Below are positions 34,361-43,154 of a DNA stretch of 64,000 nt, one piece after another; positions within the stretch are counted from its first letter, which is position 1; the number at the start of each line of letters is the position of its first letter. A program made the translations under genes and the position numbers. The DNA comes from DASUAS01 sp963756895 (GTDB lineage Bacteria > Actinomycetota > Acidimicrobiia > IMCC26256 > DASPTH01). The stretch covers positions 1 through 64,000 of the forward strand of contig CAVWPI010000016.1 in NCBI GenBank assembly GCA_963756895.1. Reading direction: 5' to 3'. A model generated the notes under the pieces. It worked only from the letters and a program-made list of their open reading frames with translations. It made no database searches and was not told the DNA's origin.

Positions 34361-34956
34361 CAGATGAGTCGCACCGAGAGGAACAGCGACGCGAAGACCG
34401 CGATCCACACGCCGTCTACGAAGTGCCAGTAGAGCGCGAAGACCTCCGGGGTCACGTGATGCTCGGGCGTGACCCGTCCGGTCCAGACCTTGGCCTGCAC
34501 AGTGAGGCTCATGAGGAGGCCGATGAGGACGTGGATCGCGTGGAGCCCGATGATGACCGTGAAGAGCGAGGTGTATGCGTTGTCATGCCACCCGAACTCC
34601 AAATGCGTGAAGTCGTATCCGGTGTTCGCGAGGAAGGCCGCTCCCATCAGGAACGAGACGAGGAGGCCGATCTTCACGTCGCGCATGCGGCCCCGTACGA
34701 GTGCCCATTCCATCCAGAAGATCGGAAGGCTGCTGCCAACGAGGACCACGGTGAAGACGACCGAGCGGTGCACTTCGGGTGCCTTGATTCCGCCGAGCGG
34801 CCAGTGCGATGCGCCGGCGCGTACGAAGAAGTACGACGACAGCAGCGCGATGAAGATCATCGCCTCGGTCATGATGAGGACGACCATGCCCCACCACGCG
34901 GTCGAGTAGCCCCGCGTGCGGGGCGCCAGCTCGACGGACACTGCGGCCTCGCTCAT
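34360..34956 (-). CDS. ctaE: Cytochrome c oxidase subunit III
   Basis: 198 residues, five helices, the short bacterial form. WGMVVLIMTEAMIFIALLSS, YFFVRAGASHWP, then GLHAIHVLIGLLMSL and the conserved end ALYWHFVDGVWIAVFASLFL. It stabilises the oxidase core and proton uptake. Start ATG at 34956 overlaps the ctaD stop (ATGA). A very long open frame continues upstream of this ATG but is only antisense-type readthrough of ctaD. Confidence 0.93.
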   Translation of the reverse strand: MSEAAVSVELAPRTRGYSTAWWGMVVLIMTEAMIFIALLSSYFFVRAGASHWPLGGIKAPEVHRSVVFTVVLVGSSLPIFWMEWALVRGRMRDVKIGLLVSFLMGAAFLANTGYDFTHLEFGWHDNAYTSLFTVIIGLHAIHVLIGLLMSLTVQAKVWTGRVTPEHHVTPEVFALYWHFVDGVWIAVFASLFLSVRLI

Positions 34957-36866
34957 CGCAGGCTCTCCGACGTGCGCCACGTCCAGTGCACGATCGCCAC
35001 GATCCCGATGGTGACGCCGACGACGCCGACCACCACCGCCTCGGTGAGCAGACCGACGAACAACATCGCGATGCCGACCGCCGCGATGAACGGGAGGTAC
35101 GTCGGCTCGGGGATGCCGAGGAGGTCCTGCGGCCGAGCGTCCATGCCCTCGGTGACGGTCATGGTCTTGTCGAGGGCACCCGACACTCCGAGCGCGGCGG
35201 TCGGATCGTCGGGGCGGGAGATCGCGAGCGGGAGCGGGTGCTCGTCCCAGAGCGGGTGCCGACTGGTCACGACCGGGATGGCGGCGAAGTTCCAGTCGGG
35301 AGGTGGGGACGTGGTCGCCCACTCCAGCGAATCTGCATCCCATGGGTCGTTCGGCGCTCGACGCCCCCGCCGATGGCTGATGACGAAGTTGGCCAGCGTG
35401 AGCAGCGCCCCCAGCGCGAACACGAACGACGCGATGCTGATCAACAGGTTGAGGCCGTCCCAGCCGAGTCCCGATCCGTAGGTGTAGATCCGGCGCGGCA
35501 TCCCGAGGAACCCGAGGATGTGCATCGGGAAGAACGCCACGTTGAATCCGATGAACATCGTCCAGAAGCTGATCTTGCCGAGGCGCTCGTCGAGCATGCG
35601 GCCGGTCATCTTCGGGAGCCAGTAGTAGAGCGCGCCGAAGATGGGGAACACGACGGCGCCGTTCAGCACGTAGTGGAAGTGCGCCACGATGAAGTAGCTG
35701 TCGGTCACCTGCCAGTCGAACGGCAGCACCGCGACCATCACGCCGGTGATGCCTCCGAGGAGGAAGATCAAGAGGAAGCCGATCGAGAACAGCATCGGGG
35801 TGGTGAATCTCACGACGCCCTTCCACATCGTCGCGATCCATGCGAAGAACTGGACGCCGCTCGGCACGGTGATGACGAGGCTGACCGCCGAGAAGAACGA
35901 CAAGGCCAGGGCGGGCATACCCGTGGCGAACATGTGGTGGACCCACACGCCGAAGCTGATGAACGCGACCGAGACGAGAGCGGTCGCCACCCAGAGATAG
36001 CCGGCGAGCCGTTGGCGAGAGAACACCGGGATCATCATCGAGATCATCCCGGTGGCCGGGACGAACAGGATGTACACCTCCGGGTGGCCCCAGAACCAGA
36101 ACAGGTGCTGGTAGAGCAGCACGCTCCCGCCGCCGCCCACGCTGTAGAACGCGGTGCCGAACAACCGGTCGAGCTCGAGCAACCCGGCGGCCACGGAGAC
36201 CGCGGGCACCGAGAAGATGACCATGAACGAGAAGACCAGCATCGACCACACGAAGATCGGCATGCGATTCAGCGTCATGCCCGGGGCGCGGAGCTTGAAG
36301 ATCGTGACGATGAAGTTGATCGCGCCGACTGTCGTCGAGATGCCGACGAAGATCACGCCGAGGCCCCAGAAATCGATGTTGATGCCGCTCGAGTAGGGCT
36401 TCGACGTGAGCGGCGTGTACGCGAACCAACCGCCGTCCGGCGGGTGTCCGACGAGGAAGCTCGAGAAGAGGAAGAGGCCCGCCAACACGAACACCCAGTA
36501 GCTGAACGCGTTGAGCCTCGGGAAGGCCATGTCGCGGCTCCCGATCATCAATGGGATGAGGTAGTTGCCGAAGCCGGCCAGCACGGGCGTGTTGAACAGG
36601 AAGATCATCGTGGTGCCGTGCATGGTGAAGAACTGGTTGTACGAATCGGGACTCAAGACCCCTGCGTTCGGGGTCGCGAGTTGCACACGCATCACGAGCG
36701 CGAGCGCACCAGCCAGGAAGAAGAACGCGAACGCGGTGTAGATGTACCGCACCCCGATGCGCTTGTGGTCCACGGTCTCGAAGAACCCGGGGATGCCGGG
36801 CGCGTCCTCCCACGTCTCCTCGAGCTGGTCGTGGAGCGGTGACGTCGGCTTCTCGAACACAGCCAT
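34953..36866 (-). CDS. ctaD: Cytochrome c oxidase subunit I
   Basis: 637 residues, the haem-copper oxidase core that reduces oxygen and pumps protons. FETVDHKRIGVRYIYTAFAF starts the protein, followed by the His/Tyr site WGHPEVYILFVPATGM, the CuB ligands in HHMFATGM, VAHFHYVLNGAVVFPIFGAL with haem a and a3 ligands, and a C-terminal extension with two helices (about residues 590-630). All ligand His regions are present. It lies six bases after ctaC. Confidence 0.96.
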   Translation of the reverse strand: MAVFEKPTSPLHDQLEETWEDAPGIPGFFETVDHKRIGVRYIYTAFAFFFLAGALALVMRVQLATPNAGVLSPDSYNQFFTMHGTTMIFLFNTPVLAGFGNYLIPLMIGSRDMAFPRLNAFSYWVFVLAGLFLFSSFLVGHPPDGGWFAYTPLTSKPYSSGINIDFWGLGVIFVGISTTVGAINFIVTIFKLRAPGMTLNRMPIFVWSMLVFSFMVIFSVPAVSVAAGLLELDRLFGTAFYSVGGGGSVLLYQHLFWFWGHPEVYILFVPATGMISMMIPVFSRQRLAGYLWVATALVSVAFISFGVWVHHMFATGMPALALSFFSAVSLVITVPSGVQFFAWIATMWKGVVRFTTPMLFSIGFLLIFLLGGITGVMVAVLPFDWQVTDSYFIVAHFHYVLNGAVVFPIFGALYYWLPKMTGRMLDERLGKISFWTMFIGFNVAFFPMHILGFLGMPRRIYTYGSGLGWDGLNLLISIASFVFALGALLTLANFVISHRRGRRAPNDPWDADSLEWATTSPPPDWNFAAIPVVTSRHPLWDEHPLPLAISRPDDPTAALGVSGALDKTMTVTEGMDARPQDLLGIPEPTYLPFIAAVGIAMLFVGLLTEAVVVGVVGVTIGIVAIVHWTWRTSESLR

Positions 36867-36872
36867 GCAGAC

Positions 36873-37868
36873 CTACTTCAGGCTCTCGAGGTACGCGGTG
36901 AGTGCCGACAGGTCGCCGTCGCTCAGGTTGCCGAACGCAGGCATGACGACGCCGGGCTTGAGATCGGGCGCGTCGCGGATCCACTTGCGCATGTTCTCGG
37001 GGGTGTTCTCGACGATCCCGGCGCCGAGGAGCCGTCGACCGCCGACATCGGTGAGGTCGGGACCGACCTTGCCGGTGGCGGTGGTCCCGGCGATGGTGTG
37101 ACACCCCGCACAGGCGAGCCGCTGGAACACGACCTGGCCGGTCGCGGCCGCCTCGGATGCCGGCTCGCGGGCCACGGTGGAGTGCTGCGCCATCCAGCGA
37201 CCGAATTCCCCAGGGGTCTGCACGACGACCTCGATCCCCATGTGGCCGTGTTGCAGACCGCAGAACTCGGCACAGCGACCGGTGTACCGCCCGGGGTGGT
37301 CCGCGGTGAACCGGAGGTGGTTCGTCTGTCCGGGGACGACGTCTTCCTTCCCCGCGAGCTCCGGGACCCAGAAGCTGTGGATCACGTTGTCGGACCGCAG
37401 GATGAGATCGATCGGCTGGCCCGTCGGGATGTGGATCTCGTTCGCCGTCTCGAAGTTCGTTTCGGGATACCGAACCGACCACCACCAGAGCTGGCCGCCC
37501 ACCTCGATGTGGAGCGCATCGCGGGACGGGTTGCGCAGGGCGCTGGTCGTGTTGACGGTCACGACAGCCAGCACCGCGAGGATCACCAACGGAGCGAGGA
37601 TGCCGCCGATCCAGATGAGCCAGTTGTCGTCGAGGCGCGACGCCCGGCCGCCCGTGCGGCGTCCCCGGGTCGCGGCGTACACGATGAAGCCGGCGACGAC
37701 GACGTAGACGCCCGCAGCCAGACCGAACATCAGCCACCAGACACCTGCGATGCGCGACGCCTCCGAACCCTTCGGGTCGACGATCGACGTCGCGCCTCCG
37801 CACGCCGCGGTGCCGATGGCGATCGTCGCCGCGGCGGCGACCAGTCGCAGGCGCGCCCAGCGCGTCAC
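36873..37868 (-). CDS. ctaC: Cytochrome c oxidase subunit II with fused cytochrome c (caa3 type)
   Basis: 331 residues. Lipoprotein-type signal ending TAACGG, two helices (LMFGLAAGVYVVVAGFIVYA, IGGILAPLVILAVLAVVTVN), then the CuA cupredoxin with GGQLWWWSVRYPE and the copper loop GRCAEFCGLQHGHMGIEV. A C-terminal cytochrome c domain follows with haem site CAGCHTIAG and Met in GVVMPAFGNLSDGDLSALTA. The GTG overlaps the qcrA stop. A haem c on subunit II together with a diheme QcrC in one operon is noteworthy. Confidence 0.94.
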   Translation of the reverse strand: MTRWARLRLVAAAATIAIGTAACGGATSIVDPKGSEASRIAGVWWLMFGLAAGVYVVVAGFIVYAATRGRRTGGRASRLDDNWLIWIGGILAPLVILAVLAVVTVNTTSALRNPSRDALHIEVGGQLWWWSVRYPETNFETANEIHIPTGQPIDLILRSDNVIHSFWVPELAGKEDVVPGQTNHLRFTADHPGRYTGRCAEFCGLQHGHMGIEVVVQTPGEFGRWMAQHSTVAREPASEAAATGQVVFQRLACAGCHTIAGTTATGKVGPDLTDVGGRRLLGAGIVENTPENMRKWIRDAPDLKPGVVMPAFGNLSDGDLSALTAYLESLK

Positions 37869-38716
37869 GGCCGGTTCCAGAACATCGGGCCGACCGGCTC
37901 GTGGAAGCCGGACTGCGCGACCACATAGCCGTCGTCGTCGATCGCGATGGGGAGCTGGGGGAGCGCTCGTGCGGCCGGACCGAACACCGGCTGGGCGCCG
38001 GTGAGCGCATCGAACGCCGACTGGTGGCAGGGGCAGAGGAGCTCGCCGCGGTCGGCCTCGTACAACCCGACGGGGCAACCCGCGTGCGTGCAGACCTTGG
38101 AGTATGCGACCAGCCCGTCGGGTGCCCAGTCCTCGCGCCCCGGCGGGAGGGAGAGCCGTTCCGGGCGAACGCGGAGCAGGACGACCTGACCGTCGGCCGA
38201 GTCGGGATGGCCGTCGGGGAAGATGGTCACGAGGCCCCCGAGGGGCACGTCGTCGGCGAGCACGGCACGACCGTCGTCGGTGATCGCCCGGGTCCCGCGC
38301 CGCCACGGTGTGCGGAGCAGGGATCGACCCGGGTTCGGGCCGAGCGACCGGATGGGGAACAGGACCGCGACCCCGAGTGCCCCGAGCGAGGCGGCGAGGC
38401 TCGCGACCAGCGCCTTGCGCCGCGTGAGCGTGCCGTGGCGGGCGAGCGACTCGTCGAACTCGAGGCGTTCTTCGGGCGTGCTGGCCAGCCGTTCCCGTTC
38501 CTGCACGAACGGGCCGTGCGGCATGAACCAGTGCGCCCACACGACGAGACCGATGCCGAGGGCCATGAGCGCGGTGGCGAGCAGGACTCCCTCGGCCTGA
38601 GGCTGCCCTCCGAGTGCATAGACGATCGCCAAGCCGATGCCCGCGAACGCCGAGGTGGCGAAGGCGACGATCGCGATCCGCTCAGCAGCGCGCCCCGGCC
38701 TCGGCCCGTTGCTCAC
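37865..38716 (-). CDS. qcrA: Rieske iron-sulfur subunit of the bc complex
   Basis: 283 residues. Three N-terminal helices, the actinobacterial type, then a soluble Rieske fold with both cluster motifs: CTHAGCPVG and CPCHQSAFD, which bind the 2Fe-2S cluster through two Cys and two His. It moves electrons from quinol to the c haems of QcrC. The start overlaps qcrC (ATGA) and its end overlaps ctaC (GTGA). Confidence 0.95.
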   Translation of the reverse strand: MSNGPRPGRAAERIAIVAFATSAFAGIGLAIVYALGGQPQAEGVLLATALMALGIGLVVWAHWFMPHGPFVQERERLASTPEERLEFDESLARHGTLTRRKALVASLAASLGALGVAVLFPIRSLGPNPGRSLLRTPWRRGTRAITDDGRAVLADDVPLGGLVTIFPDGHPDSADGQVVLLRVRPERLSLPPGREDWAPDGLVAYSKVCTHAGCPVGLYEADRGELLCPCHQSAFDALTGAQPVFGPAARALPQLPIAIDDDGYVVAQSGFHEPVGPMFWNRP

Positions 38717-39489
38717 GTCCGCGTGCCGATCCAGCGGGTCGCGAGGACGACCACGCCGAGGGCGAGCACGATCGCGACCGCGCCCTCCGCGAAGGGACCG
38801 AGGTGCCAGAGCGGATTGCCACCACGGTCATCGGGGTGATCGAGGTAGCGGACGTAGCGCACGAGGGAATCGAGCTGTCGGTCCGTGAGCGCGGCGCTCC
38901 CGAAGCGCGGCATGTTGCCGGGACCGCCGCGCACCGCTTCGGCGATCTGCAGTGCGGTCGCGGGGTGGGTCGCCGGTGCGTCGCGATGGAGCAGCGCGCC
39001 TCCGTTCCCCGACCAGGCGTGACACGCTGCGCACTGCAGCCGGTAGAGGTTGCCGCCCGTGGCGAGGCTCCCGGCGTGCATGTCGACGGCGGGGATCGGC
39101 GCACCGCTGCCGTCGGTCAAGCTCGTCACGTAGCCCACGAGCGCCGAGATCGTCGCCGCGTCGTAGTGCGGCGCGCGCCGCGGTTGTTGCTCGTCGCGCG
39201 TGGGCTTCGGTTGTCCGGCGGCGTAGGGCACGGGCATGCGACCCGACGAGAGCTCGAAGTCGACGAGCGCGGCCCCCACGCGTCGGAGATCGGGCCCGTA
39301 CTGCGTGCCATGACCCTCCGCGCCGTGGCACTGCGCGCAATCGCGGAGATAGACGTGGCGAGGCGACGACGCGGACATCACTGCGACCGCGGGCGAAGCG
39401 ACGGCCGCGGGTCGCGCGGCGAGCGCCACGATCAGCGCGACGACGCCCACCAGCAGCGAAATCATCAGCACCGTCACCCGCTCGCGCAC
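38713..39489 (-). CDS. qcrC: Diheme cytochrome c subunit of the bc complex
   Basis: 258 residues with an N-terminal anchor (VLMISLLVGVVALIVALAA), two class I cytochrome c domains (haem sites CAQCH near residue 51 and CAACH near 153) and a C-terminal anchor (GAVAIVLALGVVVLATRW). This is the QcrC layout that replaces soluble cytochrome c in actinobacterial bcc supercomplexes. Met ligands are probably in GRMPVPYA and GNMPRFG. It is the first gene of the operon; no promoter could be fixed in the 172 bases before it. Confidence 0.93.
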   Translation of the reverse strand: MRERVTVLMISLLVGVVALIVALAARPAAVASPAVAVMSASSPRHVYLRDCAQCHGAEGHGTQYGPDLRRVGAALVDFELSSGRMPVPYAAGQPKPTRDEQQPRRAPHYDAATISALVGYVTSLTDGSGAPIPAVDMHAGSLATGGNLYRLQCAACHAWSGNGGALLHRDAPATHPATALQIAEAVRGGPGNMPRFGSAALTDRQLDSLVRYVRYLDHPDDRGGNPLWHLGPFAEGAVAIVLALGVVVLATRWIGTRT

Positions 39490-39661
39490 GTGCGTCGCCT
39501 TTCCCCAGGGGCCGCTCTACCCAGGCATGGCGGGGGATGAACCGAATGCGACAGGTTTTCTTCCGCACGCGGCGCAAACGCCGGATCGGCGGGCGCGGGA
39601 CCTCAGAGCAACCGATGACCGGCGATCTCCCGAGCTCGCGACTCTCCGTCCGCGCGGCGGC

Positions 39662-40117
39662 TCAAGGCGTGCCCGTACCGGCGGGAGCCAGCACGAAGCT
39701 GTACTGCGACATCGTGGCACCCGCGGTCGGCGCCGGTGCCGACGAGACGACGAGCCGGCGATGCGAACGCTGCCAGACGCCGCGCCGCGAGACGGTGCCG
39801 TCGGCGGTCGGAGCGCTGACCGCAGTCCAACCGTCGCGAGGGAGCACGTCGACGAAGTACTGCAGGATCGTCGCCGGCGTCGCGCCTGGCACGGTGAACG
39901 ACTCGGCGAACGTTCCGTCGGTGCTCTCCGTGAGCGCGGACACGTCGTCGCTGCGCGGGTAGCGCGGAAGATCCTTGAACACGGTCGCGGTCGCACCGTT
40001 CGTTCGCCCGGGTGGGCGGTCCGACGTCGTCGAGTCGCTGCCCGATCTGCACGCGACGAGGGTCGACGCAACGCACGCCGCGAGCAGCAAGAGCCTGCAC
40101 GAGCGTGAACACCGCAT
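39662..40117 (-). CDS. Predicted lipoprotein (151 aa)
   Basis: Signal peptide with lipobox LVAC (LLLLAACVASTLVACRSGSD), a Ser/Thr linker, then a small domain: FKDLPRYPRSDDVSALTEST, FTVPGATPATILQYFVDVLP, RDGWTAVSAP and a final strand. The GATPATILQYFxxxLPxxGW pattern is that of small periplasm-facing lipoproteins of unknown function. It is divergent from the TPP-enzyme operon. Confidence 0.7.
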   Translation of the reverse strand: MRCSRSCRLLLLAACVASTLVACRSGSDSTTSDRPPGRTNGATATVFKDLPRYPRSDDVSALTESTDGTFAESFTVPGATPATILQYFVDVLPRDGWTAVSAPTADGTVSRRGVWQRSHRRLVVSSAPAPTAGATMSQYSFVLAPAGTGTP

Positions 40118-40251
40118 GTTTGGCGGCTACCCGCGTCGCCGAGCTTCCAAACGGTCGCGTCGTTTCGGCTGCCGTGATCGGGGTAGACAGCCAGAGGAGT
40201 CTGTGCGTGGAGGGCCGCCAGCGTCTGTGTCGCTCCAGTGGAGGTCCGAAC

Positions 40252-42057
40252 GTGTACACGGTCAGCGATTTCGTGATCGACCGATTGATCGAGTGGGACC
40301 TGCACCGGTTCTACGGGTATCCGGGTGACGGCATCGGTGGTTTCGACGGTGCGCTCGGTCGTGGCGAGGAGGCGGGAAAGGACTTCCGCTACCTCCGTCC
40401 CACGCACGAGGAGATGGCCGGCCTGATGGCGTGCGCGCACGCCAAGTTCACGGGCGAGGTCGGCGTGTGCATCGCCACCTCGGGTCCGGGCGCCGTCCAT
40501 CTGATGAACGGCCTGTACGACGCCGCGTGCGACAACCAGCCGGTCGTGGCGATCGTGGGTCAGCAGGCGCGAGTGGCGATGGGCAGCGACTTCCAGCAGG
40601 AGCTCAACATGGAGCGGCTCTTCGGCGACGTCGCGGAGTACATCAAGTCGATCACGACACCCATGCAGGCGCAACTCGTGATCGACCGTGCCGTACGCAT
40701 CGCCCAGGCGTACCGCAAGCCGACCGTGGTGATCCTGCCCGCCGACGTGCAGAACCTGGAGATGGAAGCGCCGGTGGCCGAGCACTGGGTCTCACGCACG
40801 GGGGTCGGGCACGCCTCCACGCGCATCGCCCCGCCGCTCGAGGAGCTGGCGCGAGCGGCGGCAGTGCTGAACGAGGGCGAGCGGGTCGCGATGCTCGTGG
40901 GTCAGGGCGCGCTCGACGCGACCGACGAGGTGCTGGCCGTCGCCGATCGCCTCGGTGCGGGGATCGTCACCGCGCTGCTCGGCAAGGGTGCGGTTCCCGG
41001 CGACGTCCCGTACCACACCCAGCAGCTCGGGCTGCTCGGCTCGCAACCGAGCTACGACATGATGCAGGACTGCGACACCCTGCTGATGGTCGGTACGAAC
41101 TTCCCGTACAGCGAGTTCCTCCCGCCGTCCGGCCAGGCCCGTGGCGTGCAGATCGACCTGCTGCCGCGCCACCTCAGCTTGCGCTACCCGATGGAGGTCA
41201 ACCTCTGGGGTGATGCGAAGACGACGCTCGCCGCGCTGCTGCCGCTCCTCGACGAGCAGCAGGACCGCAGCTGGCAGCAGGGCATCGCCGACGGCATGTC
41301 CGAGTGGAACGAGGTGCTCGCGGCCGCGGCGCAGACGCCAGCAGATCCGATCAACCCGCGACTGCCGTTCCACCTGCTCAACGAACGACTGCCCGACGAC
41401 GCGATCGTCACCGCCGATGCCGGCACCACTGCCGACTGGTACGGCAATCACATCGCGCTCGGTCGCAACATGATGGGGAATCTCTCGGGGCGTCTAGCGA
41501 CGATGCTCGCCTCGATGCCGTACGCGATCGCGGCGAAGTTCGCGTTCCCCGAACGCCCGGTCGTGTGCACGATCGGTGACGGTGCGTTCCAGATGCTCGG
41601 CATGAACGGGCTGATCACGGTGAAGCGGCACTGGCAGGAATGGGCGAACCCGACGTTCGTCGTCCTCGTGCTGCACAACAACGATCTCAACCAGGTGACA
41701 TGGGAGATGCGCGAAGCCGGCGACCCCCGCTACGACACCAGTCAGCTGTTGGAGGACGTCGACTATGCCGCGTACGCGGAGCTTCTGGGCCTCCAGGGAG
41801 TTCGGGTCGAGCGCCCCGAGGACGTTGCCGGAGCGTGGGATGCCGCCTTCGCGGCCGATCGTCCGGTCGTGCTCGACGTGGTGACAGACAAGAACGTGCC
41901 GCCGCTGCCGGCCCACATCACGTTCGACCAGGCGAAGGGCGTCGCCCAGGCCCTGCTCGGCGGAGACCCCGACGCCGGCAAGGTGATCAGCCACAGCGCC
42001 CGGTCGGTCGCGTCGCGGCTCTTCGCCAAGCTGCACCACGGCGACGGCGACGAGTGA
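40252..42057 (+). CDS. Thiamine pyrophosphate-dependent enzyme (pyruvate oxidase / acetolactate synthase-like)
   Basis: 601 residues with the three domains of POX-type enzymes. The N-terminal PYR domain has the activating Glu in RPTHEEMAGLMA and a GVCIATSGPGAVHLMNGLYD site. The central domain follows, then the PP domain with the metal and TPP motif TIGDGAFQMLG...LHNNDLN. A GTG with GTGGAGG upstream is the start. It most resembles FAD-binding pyruvate oxidases, but oxo-acid decarboxylases cannot be excluded. The stop overlaps the next start (GTGA). First gene of a three-gene operon. Confidence 0.9.
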   Translation: MYTVSDFVIDRLIEWDLHRFYGYPGDGIGGFDGALGRGEEAGKDFRYLRPTHEEMAGLMACAHAKFTGEVGVCIATSGPGAVHLMNGLYDAACDNQPVVAIVGQQARVAMGSDFQQELNMERLFGDVAEYIKSITTPMQAQLVIDRAVRIAQAYRKPTVVILPADVQNLEMEAPVAEHWVSRTGVGHASTRIAPPLEELARAAAVLNEGERVAMLVGQGALDATDEVLAVADRLGAGIVTALLGKGAVPGDVPYHTQQLGLLGSQPSYDMMQDCDTLLMVGTNFPYSEFLPPSGQARGVQIDLLPRHLSLRYPMEVNLWGDAKTTLAALLPLLDEQQDRSWQQGIADGMSEWNEVLAAAAQTPADPINPRLPFHLLNERLPDDAIVTADAGTTADWYGNHIALGRNMMGNLSGRLATMLASMPYAIAAKFAFPERPVVCTIGDGAFQMLGMNGLITVKRHWQEWANPTFVVLVLHNNDLNQVTWEMREAGDPRYDTSQLLEDVDYAAYAELLGLQGVRVERPEDVAGAWDAAFAADRPVVLDVVTDKNVPPLPAHITFDQAKGVAQALLGGDPDAGKVISHSARSVASRLFAKLHHGDGDE

Positions 42058-43154
42058 ACGGCGGGTCCGCACAGCTGATCGACCGGATCGACGTCGGCGC
42101 CTACACCATCCCGACCCCCGAACCCGAGAGCGACGGAACGCTGATCTGGGACGCGACGACGATCGTGGTCGTCGAGCTCGGCGCCAGCGACCTGTCGGGC
42201 ATCGGGTACGCGTACACCGCCCCGGCCGCTGCTTCCGTGGTGCGTGAGACGCTCGCATCGATCGTGACCGGCACGGACGTTCTGGCGAACGGCTCGACCT
42301 GGTTGGCGATGGTCCGCTCGGTCAGGAGCATTGGACGACCCGGCATCGCCAGCTCCGCCATCGCTGCGGTCGACATCGCGTTGTGGGATCTCAAGGCGAA
42401 GGTGCTCGGGATCTCGACCGCCGACGCGCTCGGACGCTTCCACGCCGAGATCCCCGCGTACGGCAGCGGCGGGTTCACCAGCCTCACCGACGCGGAGCTC
42501 GCCGCGCAGCTCGAAGGCTGGGTGGCGCAGGGTCTGCGGGCGGTGAAGATGAAGGTCGGTCGCGAACCGGCTCGGGACCCGGCCCGCGTCACCGTGGCAC
42601 GAGCCGCGATCGGCGACGACGTGGCATTGTTCGTCGACGCCAACGGCGCCTATACGCGCAAGGAAGCGCTCGCCCTCGCCGACCAATTCGCCGAGCTCGG
42701 CGTGACGTGGTTCGAAGAGCCGGTGAGCTCCGATGACCTGGAGGGACTGCGCCTGGTCCGGGACGCGGCGCCGCCGGGCGTCGACGTCACGGCCGGCGAG
42801 TACGGCTACGACCTGGCGTACTTCCAGCACATGCTCGACGCCGGCGCAGTCGACTGCCTCCAAGCCGATGTGACCCGGTGCGGTGGTCTCACCGGTTTCG
42901 TCCAGGTCGGTGCGCTCACCGATGCCCGATCGCTCGATCTGTCGGCTCACACCGCGCCACACGTCAGCGCCCACGCATGCTGCGGCCTGCGACGGGTCCG
43001 TCACCTGGAGTGGTTCGCCGATCACGTCCGGATCGAGTCGTTGCTGTTCGACGGTGCGATGCAGCCGTGTGCCGGCGCCCTGCGGCCCGATCCGGTCGAT
43101 CCCGGGCTCGGCATCGTCTTCAAGCGCCAGGACGCCGAGGAGTTCGCCCGATGA
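42054..43154 (+). CDS. Enolase-superfamily enzyme (mandelate racemase / muconate lactonising type)
   Basis: 366 residues. The capping domain is followed by a TIM barrel with KMKVG (the KxK acid/base pair), metal ligands Asp in LFVDANGAYTRKEAL, Glu in TWFEEPVSSDD and Glu in VTAGEYGYD, and the His in SAHTAPHVSAHAC. The KxK plus His set is found in sugar acid dehydratases and related racemases. The substrate is a carboxylate, probably a sugar or hydroxy acid. It overlaps both neighbours by four bases. Confidence 0.88.
   Translation: MNGGSAQLIDRIDVGAYTIPTPEPESDGTLIWDATTIVVVELGASDLSGIGYAYTAPAAASVVRETLASIVTGTDVLANGSTWLAMVRSVRSIGRPGIASSAIAAVDIALWDLKAKVLGISTADALGRFHAEIPAYGSGGFTSLTDAELAAQLEGWVAQGLRAVKMKVGREPARDPARVTVARAAIGDDVALFVDANGAYTRKEALALADQFAELGVTWFEEPVSSDDLEGLRLVRDAAPPGVDVTAGEYGYDLAYFQHMLDAGAVDCLQADVTRCGGLTGFVQVGALTDARSLDLSAHTAPHVSAHACCGLRRVRHLEWFADHVRIESLLFDGAMQPCAGALRPDPVDPGLGIVFKRQDAEEFAR

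Noticed and set aside
34986..36842. A 618-codon frame antisense to ctaD
   Set aside because: Extremely His/Glu/Arg-rich complement of a highly conserved gene; no independent start or family.
34360..38010. A 1,216-codon open frame on the minus strand
   Set aside because: Only its last 198 codons are ctaE. The rest lies in a shifted frame over ctaD and ctaC, is Arg/Pro-rich and has no family features; it is a GC-rich shadow.
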